The position numbers and the translations under genes were made by a program. From positions 32,370 to 96,369 of the forward strand of contig BTQZ01000005.1 of the NCBI GenBank assembly GCA_036986135.1: DNA of 64,000 nucleotides, given 5' to 3'. The stretch's first letter is position 1. Every line of letters starts with the position of its first letter. The stretch is from JADFRG01 sp036986135. Lineage in GTDB: Bacteria; Chloroflexota; Anaerolineae; Anaerolineales; E44-bin32. Positions 8,997-15,471 of this stretch are shown piece after piece. The notes under the pieces were generated by a model. That model was not told where the DNA came from, did not search any database, and saw only the letters and a list, made by a program, of their open reading frames with translations.

Positions 8997-9548
8997 CTAC
9001 GGGGTGGCGGTAGCGGTTGGGGTTTCGCTGGGCGTAGGAGGCGGACCGGTTGGCTCCTCCGTAGGTGTGGGCGTGGGCGGCGGTTCCAGGACCGGGATGC
9101 CAGCCTCGCTGCCGCTCAAGGTCGCCGCGCCGGACCAGACCCAGCCATCTCTCCCATCGCCGATGCGCCGTATGAACCACCAGGTGCCGATGGGCGTGTC
9201 GTCGTAGCGACCCGCCACGTTGGCCTGTTCCCCTGCCAGGAAGAAATCGAGCCCTTCATATTCCTCGCCCGGCCCAGCACGCACATTGGCGTTGTAATCC
9301 GCCGTAACAACAGGCGTTGATGGCGTGCCGGTGGGTTCGGGCGTGAAGGTTTCGGTTGGCGGTCCGGGAGTATCGGTCGGCGGCGCCAACGTCGGAGTCG
9401 GGGTTACAGAGTCGATTGTCGCCTGGGCGATCGCCTGGGCAGTTTGGAGCACCTGCTCACTGGAGGGTGTGGGAGTAACGGCATCCTGCGACGAGAAGCT
9501 GCAGGCGCTCAACGTGAACAGAAAGAGCACGCCGACAAGCCGACTCAT
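8997..9548 (-). CDS. secreted SH3-domain lipoprotein with Thr/Pro-rich linkers
   Basis: A 183-residue protein. It begins with a signal peptide and a lipobox LSAC (C16), so it should be lipid-anchored on the outer face of the membrane. A Thr/Pro-rich linker follows (about 40-90), then a bacterial SH3-like domain (TADYNANVRAGPGEEYEGL to GDGRDGWVW, about 90-155) and a second Thr/Pro-rich tail. This composition is common among Chloroflexota envelope proteins. It ends five bases from the convergent ALDH gene. The start was moved to the Met that gives a clean signal peptide; 15 further codons are open upstream. The binding target is unknown. Confidence 0.8.
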   Translation of the reverse strand: MSRLVGVLFLFTLSACSFSSQDAVTPTPSSEQVLQTAQAIAQATIDSVTPTPTLAPPTDTPGPPTETFTPEPTGTPSTPVVTADYNANVRAGPGEEYEGLDFFLAGEQANVAGRYDDTPIGTWWFIRRIGDGRDGWVWSGAATLSGSEAGIPVLEPPPTPTPTEEPTGPPPTPSETPTATATP

Positions 9549-9600
9549 GAATACGATTCTGCGACCTCCACTGGCCCTCTCCTTGTACATCATTGCCCCT

Positions 9601-9687
9601 GCCTTGCGACGCTTCTCCCGGTACGTCCTTGCCAGCGCCTTGCGGCGCTTATGCCGGCAGGTCCTTGCCCGCGCCTTTCGGCGCTAG
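9601..9687. repeat. 36-bp imperfect tandem repeat, 2.4 copies
   Basis: Two 36-bp units (9601-9636 and 9637-9672) beginning GCCTTGCG.CGCTT are followed by a 15-base partial third copy. The units differ at about seven positions. They occupy the 5' side of the SH3 lipoprotein gene in the 312-bp stretch that separates it from the next gene. No coding function was recognised. Confidence 0.7.
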
Positions 9688-9848
9688 AGTATATCGCACT
9701 CCGTTTGCCATGTTCCCTCGACCCAATCGGGTCACCAGCACAAAAACACGCCGAAATCCCCCTTTGACTGATTATTTAAAGTGACTTGAAAAAGCGCCCC
9801 AAAACGCCCTGGTACCCTAGTCATCTGATCCGCTCAGGGGCCCCCATG

Positions 9849-9854
9849 TATGAT
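9849..9854 (+). promoter_or_regulatory. -10 element six bases before a start codon
   Basis: The hexamer TATGAT is followed after six bases by the ATG at 9861. Transcription would start at the ATG itself, giving a leaderless message. There is no ribosome-binding site for this ATG, which agrees with leaderless translation. Confidence 0.45.
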
Positions 9855-9860
9855 AGTTCC

Positions 9861-10793
9861 ATGTCAGGTACAGGCCCCCTGGTCGAGACGGAAGTCAACA
9901 ACCAGGAGACCGAAACGGGGGTTGACCCCGAGATCCAGCGCGCCCGGGAGCAGCTGGCTTTGGCCGGAGAGCGTATGCTCTCGTCCGCTCTGGCGTTCTG
10001 CGATGGGACGATCAGCGCCGGTCAGCTGCGCGCAGTGCGTGAGTTGCTCCGTGAGCAGGACATGCGCCTGACGCAGCTCGAAGGCGAAACACCCGCAGTA
10101 TTCGTCGAAGAAGTGGCCATCGAGGACTTCATCCCCGAAGACTCGCTAACGGAGCGCTCCATCGAAGAAACGCTGAGGATGGAGGCCGAAACCCAGAGTT
10201 CTCCTGAGCTCATGGAAATGCTGTCCAATATCGACGAAAAGCTCGAGCGGCTGGAGGACGATTTTGAGAACGGCCGCATCAACGGTTCTCAATACCGGGC
10301 CATCCGCAGGCACTATCAAGAACAGCGCGAAGTTGCGATGCGGCTCAGAGAGGCTCATCCGAGCAGCGATCGCTGGCGGGTGGTGCTCGAGGAGGGCCGC
10401 ACTACCTTCTTGATGCAGCTCAACGAGGCGCTATGCACCTGCGTAGCGATTTATGATCTCGAGTCTCGAGATCAGATCTTCATCCAGGGGGAAATGCCGG
10501 ATGCTGCTGAAGAAGCGATGGGCTTGCTCCGCACCTTCGGACCGCCTCGCAAAGAGTCGGGGCCGGGTCGAATGCTGGCCACCCATCTGGACGACGGCTC
10601 CGGGCTTTTGTTGATCCCTGGGCTCCATACTGCGGTGCTCGCGGTGTTCTCGCAGGATCCGCCAGGATGGCAGGTGCGGGCGTTGAAGGAAGTGCTGCTC
10701 AACTTCGAGGCCGCTAATCGATCCGCCCTGCGCAAGTCGGATCACAAAAAGCTCGTCTTCCCCGACCTCCGGCGCTTCGTCAAAGCCCCCTAG
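9861..10793 (+). CDS. conserved hypothetical, helical N-terminal part and globular C-terminal domain
   Basis: A 310-residue soluble protein that I do not recognise. Residues about 20-75 and 110-180 are rich in Glu, Arg, Leu and Gln and look like paired helices or short coiled coils; the two parts share the pattern 'xx.G.I...Q.RA.R.....Q' (DGTISAGQLRAVRE near 48 and NGRINGSQYRAIRR near 140), suggesting an internal duplication. Residues 185-290 alternate beta and helix (FLMQLNEALCTCVAIYDLES, GLLLIPGLHTAVLAVF) and could be a roadblock- or profilin-like fold, which is only a guess. The ATG was chosen because it follows the -10 element; an upstream ATG at 9786 would place the promoter inside the gene. 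Confidence 0.6.
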   Translation: MSGTGPLVETEVNNQETETGVDPEIQRAREQLALAGERMLSSALAFCDGTISAGQLRAVRELLREQDMRLTQLEGETPAVFVEEVAIEDFIPEDSLTERSIEETLRMEAETQSSPELMEMLSNIDEKLERLEDDFENGRINGSQYRAIRRHYQEQREVAMRLREAHPSSDRWRVVLEEGRTTFLMQLNEALCTCVAIYDLESRDQIFIQGEMPDAAEEAMGLLRTFGPPRKESGPGRMLATHLDDGSGLLLIPGLHTAVLAVFSQDPPGWQVRALKEVLLNFEAANRSALRKSDHKKLVFPDLRRFVKAP

Positions 10794-10883
10794 GCAGACT
10801 GCTGTAAATCCGCTTCCCCTGGCCTTGTCACGGATTCCTGGCTACTTCACTCACCTCCAGTAAAATGACGCTTCGTCCATTCG

Positions 10884-11540
10884 TTGGCGAATTTGTCGAC
10901 TGACTCACTTGCCGCCGTTTTCGTTTTTGCGTTCGTGGTCACCTTCGGCGCGGTCGTCTCACCGGGCCCTGTGACCGCCGCCATATTGAGCGAATCCCCG
11001 CGCCAGGGCTGGCGGGTCGGACCCATGGTTGCCAGCGGCCATTCAATCCTTGAATTTCTAATGGTGGTCCTTATCACCTTCGGACTGGCGACTCTGATGA
11101 ACGCTCCGCTGGCCGGCACCATCATCGGACTGCTTGGCGGACTCACTTTGCTGGCAATCGGAGGAGCCTACATCTACGCAGCCGCGCGCGGCACGATCCG
11201 TCTTCCCCACCCCCAGGAAGCCAGCCAGCCAAGTTCCTACCCCGCGTTGTTCGGGCTGGGCGTTGCTACGACGCTTGCCAACCCGTTCTGGTATGTGTGG
11301 TGGGTGACGGTGGCGGCGGGCTATCTAGCTCAAGCTCAAGCGATCAGCATCGCGACCCTGGCCGCCTTCTATCTGGGGCATATCAGCGCCGATTTTACCT
11401 GGGATACTTTCCTGTCGGCCTCGGCCAGCGCCGGGCGGCGGATCCTTACCGATCGACGCTACCGCGCACTGATCATTGTGACCGGCGGATTTATGATCTA
11501 TTTTGGGATCGTTTTCTTTGTCGGCGCCCTTGAGAAATGA
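10884..11540 (+). CDS. LysE/RhtB-family amino acid exporter-like membrane protein
   Basis: A 218-residue protein with six hydrophobic helices. The N-terminal helix holds SPGPVTAAIL, the typical SPGP motif of LysE-type exporters, and the third region has the LGVATTLANPFWYVWW segment with the conserved N-P. Members export amino acids or other small metabolites from the cytoplasm. The start is a TTG; a TAAAAT -10-like hexamer lies 17 bases upstream and no good ribosome-binding site is visible. It converges on the EamA gene. The substrate is unknown. Confidence 0.8.
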   Translation: MANLSTDSLAAVFVFAFVVTFGAVVSPGPVTAAILSESPRQGWRVGPMVASGHSILEFLMVVLITFGLATLMNAPLAGTIIGLLGGLTLLAIGGAYIYAAARGTIRLPHPQEASQPSSYPALFGLGVATTLANPFWYVWWVTVAAGYLAQAQAISIATLAAFYLGHISADFTWDTFLSASASAGRRILTDRRYRALIIVTGGFMIYFGIVFFVGALEK

Positions 11541-11549
11541 ATCTGATCT

Positions 11550-11624
11550 TTAGCGCAGCCTTTTCCTGATAATCTCGGCTACCTGACTTCGCCAATCTGC
11601 AGGCTGGACTCGATCGTTCGGCAT
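11550..11624 (-). pseudogene. 5'-terminal fragment of a second DUF1684 gene
   Basis: A 24-codon frame starting MPNDRV and reading PNDRV..ADWR.QVAE matches the N-terminal part of the intact DUF1684 protein encoded at 14824-15471. About 45 of 52 bases are alike in the core. The frame ends at a TAA after 24 codons, so only the head of the gene is left. It lies 22 bases downstream of the EamA gene on the same strand, mirroring the way the intact copy follows ppdK. Confidence 0.65.
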
Positions 11625-11646
11625 CGCTATTCACACCTCGGGGGAT

Positions 11647-12528
11647 TCAAGTACCCATCGATTCGGTGGCCAGGCGCGAGGGTTGAAGCCCGATAATGGC
11701 GAGGCCAGCCAACAGCAGCAAGGCACCCAAAACAGCGGCGGGGCCAGGGCGCTCTCCGAGCACAATAACTCCGAGAGCGGCCGCAGTCAGTGGTTCGGCT
11801 AGCGACAAAGTAACGGTCGATCCAACAGGGAGAAGGTTGAGTCCGCGCACAAAGAGAACATAGGCCACCGCGGTGGCCACGAGGCCCAGGTACAGCACAG
11901 TGATCGCCCCACCGGCAGTGAACACCCAATCAAGTTCCGCAAAGAAGAAAACCGGCAGCAGGATCAGCGCGCTCAGGCCGAACACGACCGCGATCACCGC
12001 ATCCGGTTTTTGGTTTTCGAGCAAGCTCTTGCTCGCAACCACATAAACTGCATAGGCGGCCCCGGCGCCGAGGGCGAGCGCTATCCCTTCGATGGTTACT
12101 CCGCCCCCCGATTCTCCCGCAAACAGGAGAGCTGTTCCCAGGACCGCCAGTGCCGAGGCGACCACCCAGCGAGGGCTGGGTCGTTCTCCCCTCACAAACC
12201 ATGCTAGCGCTCCGGCAATGACCGGCGCGCTTCCAATGGCAACAATAGTCCCTAATGCCACTCCTGTCGTGACGACCGCTCCAAAGAACAGCGGCTGGTA
12301 GGCGGCCATGCACAGCGCCGCAACCCCGGTTGGGAGGGTTGGCCAGCGATGCGCGCTGGGGAGCGCTCGCCGTGACAGAGCGTATGGAATCAGAGCTGCG
12401 CTTGCGATGGCCAGTCGAAGCGCTCCAATTACATAGGGTTGCGCGCCTGCTGGTGCGAAGGCCTGGGCGGTCCCGGTCGTCCCCCACAGGGCTCCTGCCG
12501 CAAGCACGTACCAGCCGCCTTTCCTCAT
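11647..12528 (-). CDS. EamA/DMT-family transporter
   Basis: A 293-residue protein with ten hydrophobic helices arranged as two EamA repeats (about residues 5-135 and 150-285). The first begins WYVLAAGALWGTTGTA and the second contains SLAEPLTAAALGVIVLGERP, the usual signature loops of drug/metabolite transporters. It would move a small metabolite across the cytoplasmic membrane. Its start follows the remains of a second EamA gene by a few bases, so the two were probably a tandem pair before the upstream one decayed. The substrate cannot be predicted. Confidence 0.87.
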   Translation of the reverse strand: MRKGGWYVLAAGALWGTTGTAQAFAPAGAQPYVIGALRLAIASAALIPYALSRRALPSAHRWPTLPTGVAALCMAAYQPLFFGAVVTTGVALGTIVAIGSAPVIAGALAWFVRGERPSPRWVVASALAVLGTALLFAGESGGGVTIEGIALALGAGAAYAVYVVASKSLLENQKPDAVIAVVFGLSALILLPVFFFAELDWVFTAGGAITVLYLGLVATAVAYVLFVRGLNLLPVGSTVTLSLAEPLTAAALGVIVLGERPGPAAVLGALLLLAGLAIIGLQPSRLATESMGT

Positions 12529-12534
12529 GGCGCC

Positions 12535-12787
12535 CTAGACCGCAATAAGCAACACCGCGGTGAGCGCCATGCCAATTCCCACCCACTGCCGTACGACCAA
12601 CCTCTCACCCAGGAATACCTGTGCGAGCAAGATCGTCAGAGCGGGGGGTCAGGGCCGCAAAGGCAGCAACCACGCTGGCCGGCCCGCGGGTCACTGCCAC
12701 CGGATAGGCATGGGCACCCGGCTTCGGGACGTACATTTCATCGAGTTTCACGCGGATCGCTTTTTCTAGGAAATGAAGTGGCCGCAT
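12535..12787 (-). pseudogene. remnant of a second EamA-family transporter (3' end, frameshifted)
   Basis: One frame reads VAVTRGPASVVAAFAALTP and the other continues with LAQVFLGERLVVRQWVGIG up to a TAG. Joined, they form the last transmembrane pair of an EamA protein (compare the GERP loop of the neighbouring intact gene). The switch falls in a run of six C on the coding strand, so it is either a real frameshift or a homopolymer sequencing error. Even if the frameshift were corrected, the N-terminal 200 or more residues are missing and the frame runs into unrelated sequence near the IS-like element. Confidence 0.65.
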
Positions 12788-12830
12788 CGGGTAATTTATG
12801 AAGTTTATATGACATCCTCAGAGAAAGGCA

Positions 12831-13155
12831 TGTTAGCAGCCTTTGAAAAGTGAACTCTCGTAAACTTCAAAAGCGAACTCTAAACTCGCCCAATGGCAAT
12901 AAAACCGAATGCACCATTTGGTCATGCCACCAGAGGCGGATCCTCATGAGCTGCTTGGAGATGTCTGGCACGAGATGGACGTCGACCTGTTCAAAGGTGA
13001 AGCGTCGATGGAGCCGGGACATAGATTCCTACTCCTCGGCGAAGGGAGAAATCTACACGCAGAAATAGTCCGATGGGGCGCCACCATCAGTTCACTTTTC
13101 AATTGGATACAGTTCACTTTTCAGGTATAAACGGTTCACTTTTGAAAGTTAGACA
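12831..13155. mobile_element. IS21-type multi-repeat ends enclosing a 200-bp core (deleted IS or MITE)
   Basis: The left end has two copies of a TTGAAAAGTGAACTC-like repeat (12843-12857 and 12866-12880). The right end has three inverted copies (13089-13102, 13111-13124 and 13133-13148). The outermost bases are TGT and ACA. Several short repeats at each end are typical of IS21-family elements, whose transposase binds them. The core has no istA or istB, so this is a deletion derivative. The right end abuts the first recognisable codon of a proline racemase fragment, and the left side abuts the EamA remnant, so the element marks a deletion junction. No matching target duplication was found. Confidence 0.6.
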
Positions 13156-13842
13156 ACAGGGACTCTCATAACCCTTGACACTCCTTCTGGTCCTGTTCGT
13201 GCCCATGCGCAGATTAGGGATGGGCATGTGCTGGCAGTCTCCTTCGAGAACGTGCCGTCTTTTATCTATCGCTGGGATGTCACCCTTAAGGTGCCGGAGG
13301 TTGGTGACCTTGTGGTGGATGTGATCTTTGGAGGTCTCTTCTTCGTCTTCGTTAATGCCCGTCAATTGGAGATCGAGCTTATCCCAGACAATGCCGCGCG
13401 ACTAGCTGATCTGGGCATGCGCATCTTGACGGCAGCCAATGAGCAAGTCCCAGTCCGTCACCCCGAGTTGCCACACATTGAGAAGATCATTGACTTGAGG
13501 TTTTATGTGGAGCTCGTCAGCGATGAGGTAGATAGTCGGAACGTGGTGATCTTGGGCGACCATGTGCTCGACCGGTCTCCATGTGGCGCTGGCACGTGTG
13601 CTGAAGTTGCGCTGCGATTTGCAGGAGGTCAACTGGGCCTGGGCGAACCATTTGTGACCGAAAGCATCATTGGGACACGTTTCACGGGTCAGGTGGTAGC
13701 CGGAACGCAGGTTGGCAGCGACTCAGAGCTTTTCCCCGCTTTAATCCCTAAGGTCACTGGGAGCGCGTATATCACGGGGTTTCACCAGTTTGTGCTGGAT
13801 GGCGAGGATTCATTTCCGGAGGGATTCCGGCTTAAGGCTTGA
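13156..13842 (+). pseudogene. 5'-truncated proline racemase / hydroxyproline epimerase family gene
   Basis: The frame is open from the edge of the IS-like element and reads TGTLITLDTPSGPVRAHA, VSFENVPSF, then SPCGAGTCA, GEPFVTESIIGTRFTG, all hallmarks of the proline racemase family (228 of about 335 residues). The C-terminal catalytic cysteine motif is present, but the N-terminal third with the first catalytic cysteine is gone, replaced by the element. The product would be inactive as a racemase or dehydratase. A GTG inside could start translation of a shorter product, which I do not regard as functional. It precedes a corrinoid protein gene, hinting at a former proline-betaine or hydroxyproline pathway. 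Confidence 0.8.
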
Positions 13843-13868
13843 CATAGCGTTTCGAAAATCAAAATACT
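13839..13868 (+). promoter_or_regulatory. promoter of the corrinoid protein gene
   Basis: TTGACA (13839-13844) and AATACT (13863-13868) are separated by 18 bases. The -35 is a perfect consensus and overlaps the end of the racemase fragment. Confidence 0.5.
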
Positions 13869-13885
13869 ATCGGAGGTTTCAGGCA

Positions 13886-14521
13886 ATGGCAGACGTACTG
13901 CAGAAAATCGCAACGAACCTGTACCACGGCGAGACTGAAGAAGTCGTCGAGTTGGTCCAACAGGCGCTGGACGCGGGAATCGCACCGGGCGAGGTTTTGA
14001 ATGGCGCGCTGCTCGCCGGCATGGACGAGGTCGGCCGAGATTTTAAGGCGGGCGATCTCTTTGTGCCCGAGGTGCTTATCGCGGCACGCGCCATGCAGGC
14101 CGGCATGGGTGTGTTGCGACCGCTGCTGGCTGACAGTGATATCGCCAGTTCGGGCAAGTACGTTGTGGGAACAGTGAAAGGTGACCTGCACGACATTGGT
14201 AAGAATCTGGTCAAGATGATGCTGGAAGGGGGTGGCTTTGAGACCATCGATCTGGGGACTGACGTAGAGCCAAGCGCTTTTGTTGACGCCGTCCGCGAGC
14301 ACAAGCCCGATCTGGTCGGGATGAGCGCCATGCTGACCACCACCATGACCCAGATGAAGACGACGATTGAGGCCCTGGAAGAGGCTGGGCTGCGGGACTC
14401 GGTCAAGATCATGATCGGCGGCGCGCCGGTGACGGCCGCTTTTGCCGAGCAGATCGGCGCCGATGCGTACTCCCCAGACGCAGGCAGTGCGGTGGATATG
14501 GCGCGGGAGTTGAAGGGCTAG
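13886..14521 (+). CDS. corrinoid (B12-binding) protein of the MttC/MtbC/MtgC type
   Basis: A 211-residue protein with an N-terminal helical cap domain (about 1-85, B12-binding 2 type) and a Rossmann-like cobalamin domain. The DxHxxG motif is D100-L-H102-D-I-G105, where the histidine coordinates cobalt, and the SAML and GGAPV motifs follow. Such proteins carry the methyl group between a substrate methyltransferase (MttB-like for trimethylamine or betaines) and a corrinoid:tetrahydrofolate methyltransferase. GGAGG lies 9 bases before the ATG and a good promoter is present. Its partner survives only as a fragment downstream, so the protein is an orphan here unless partners are elsewhere. Confidence 0.88.
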   Translation: MADVLQKIATNLYHGETEEVVELVQQALDAGIAPGEVLNGALLAGMDEVGRDFKAGDLFVPEVLIAARAMQAGMGVLRPLLADSDIASSGKYVVGTVKGDLHDIGKNLVKMMLEGGGFETIDLGTDVEPSAFVDAVREHKPDLVGMSAMLTTTMTQMKTTIEALEEAGLRDSVKIMIGGAPVTAAFAEQIGADAYSPDAGSAVDMARELKG

Positions 14522-14612
14522 CCACGCCTCACTGAGGGGGGACAATCCAATGAAAAGGACATAGCCTCAGCCCCCCTCCGGGGGTCTGCCAGGGGGGCAG
14601 CACGCCCGGGAA

Positions 14613-14750
14613 CGGGCAAGGGGCATCGCCTGCGAGATTCTGGCGGAGCACCGCCCGGATCTCCTCGATTCGGCGACGACGATTCTCCAGACGACGGGAT
14701 TGAACGTCCACCACCCGGAGATGCGCCAAAAGCTGGCAGAGGCGGGAGCG
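14613..14750 (+). pseudogene. remnant of an MttB-family methyltransferase N-terminus
   Basis: The frame from 14613 reads ILAEHRPDLLDSA and then TTILQTTGLNVHHPEMR followed by LAEAGA. This resembles the start of MttB-family proteins, where 'L..TG..VHHPE....L.EAGA' is conserved. Only about 40 residues are recognisable; no start codon or continuation of the family follows. The position directly behind the corrinoid protein is where an mttB partner is expected. The rest of the 302-bp gap has no other gene. Confidence 0.5.
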
Positions 14751-14823
14751 ACCCAGACATCGCGAGGGGGGGCGTTAAACACCGGATCCAATGGCAACCG
14801 GTCTGCAACGAAGGAGGCGCGAT

Positions 14824-15471
14824 CTAGGCTGGATCTAAATGAAACGCCTTCTCACCCGCTTCTACCTCGAATGGAAGGCGGTTTCGCTCCGGCGGCAATG
14901 GGCAAACCCAACGCTCGTCGTACACACAAGAGGGGTTGTAGGCAAAGTTGAAATCGAGAATCAGTTGCTCTCCCTGCATTCCGAGATCGGCACCTTTGAT
15001 TCCGTCGAGCAGATAACGCCCTCCCCCGTAGGTCGCACCACCGTTGGTCCCGTCGGCAAATGGCAGGAACAGTCCTCCCCCATAGCCTTCCACCCAATAT
15101 AGGCTCAGCCTGGCATCGGCTCGGATCCGGACCCGACCCATCTCCGTGATCCTGAAATCGCCCTCCTCGCCCAGATCGATCTCAATGGGTGATTGGGAGC
15201 TTGGCGGCTCAAGCGGTACGGTCAGCCGCCATTGGAAATCATAGGGGAAGTACTCTAGTTTTTTGAAACGCCCGCGTTGCGGTTCGCTCAGCGGGCTTCG
15301 ATGGTGCGTTTTAAGCAGGACATCGCGCTCCCTCCTAAAGGCACGCCAGCCCTGTTCCGGCTCCAATTGGCGAATCTTCGAGTACATCTCGGCCACCTGT
15401 CTTCGCCAATCCGCTAGCCGGACTCGATCGTTCGGCTTTAAGGTCAGGCTAGGCCTGCTCCAGCGCGGCAT
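14824..15471 (-). CDS. DUF1684 domain protein
   Basis: A 215-residue soluble protein. Helical residues about 15-50 (DWRRQVAEMYSKIRQLE, GWRAFRRERD) precede a beta-rich DUF1684 domain that ends with ERWVCPLPPERNRLPFEVEAGEKAFH, the C-terminal signature of the family (a Cys-Pro-x3-Pro-x-NRL-like string and the AGEK motif). The biochemical role is not known. The start overlaps the ppdK stop by 23 bases, and a TTG 21 bases further upstream is possible. Neither start has a clear ribosome-binding site, so coupling to ppdK is likely. A decayed copy of its head lies at 11550-11624. Confidence 0.8.
   Translation of the reverse strand: MPRWSRPSLTLKPNDRVRLADWRRQVAEMYSKIRQLEPEQGWRAFRRERDVLLKTHHRSPLSEPQRGRFKKLEYFPYDFQWRLTVPLEPPSSQSPIEIDLGEEGDFRITEMGRVRIRADARLSLYWVEGYGGGLFLPFADGTNGGATYGGGRYLLDGIKGADLGMQGEQLILDFNFAYNPSCVYDERWVCPLPPERNRLPFEVEAGEKAFHLDPA

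Noticed and set aside
13228..13842. Intact 204-residue proline racemase-like gene
   Set aside because: The frame is open further upstream to the IS-like element and the family is about 335 residues; the first catalytic cysteine is missing, so it is a truncated gene.
14613..14750. Pyrrolysine (amber) codon use in an mttB gene
   Set aside because: Only the N-terminal trace of an MttB-family gene remains; the amber position of true mttB is not present, so nothing can be said.
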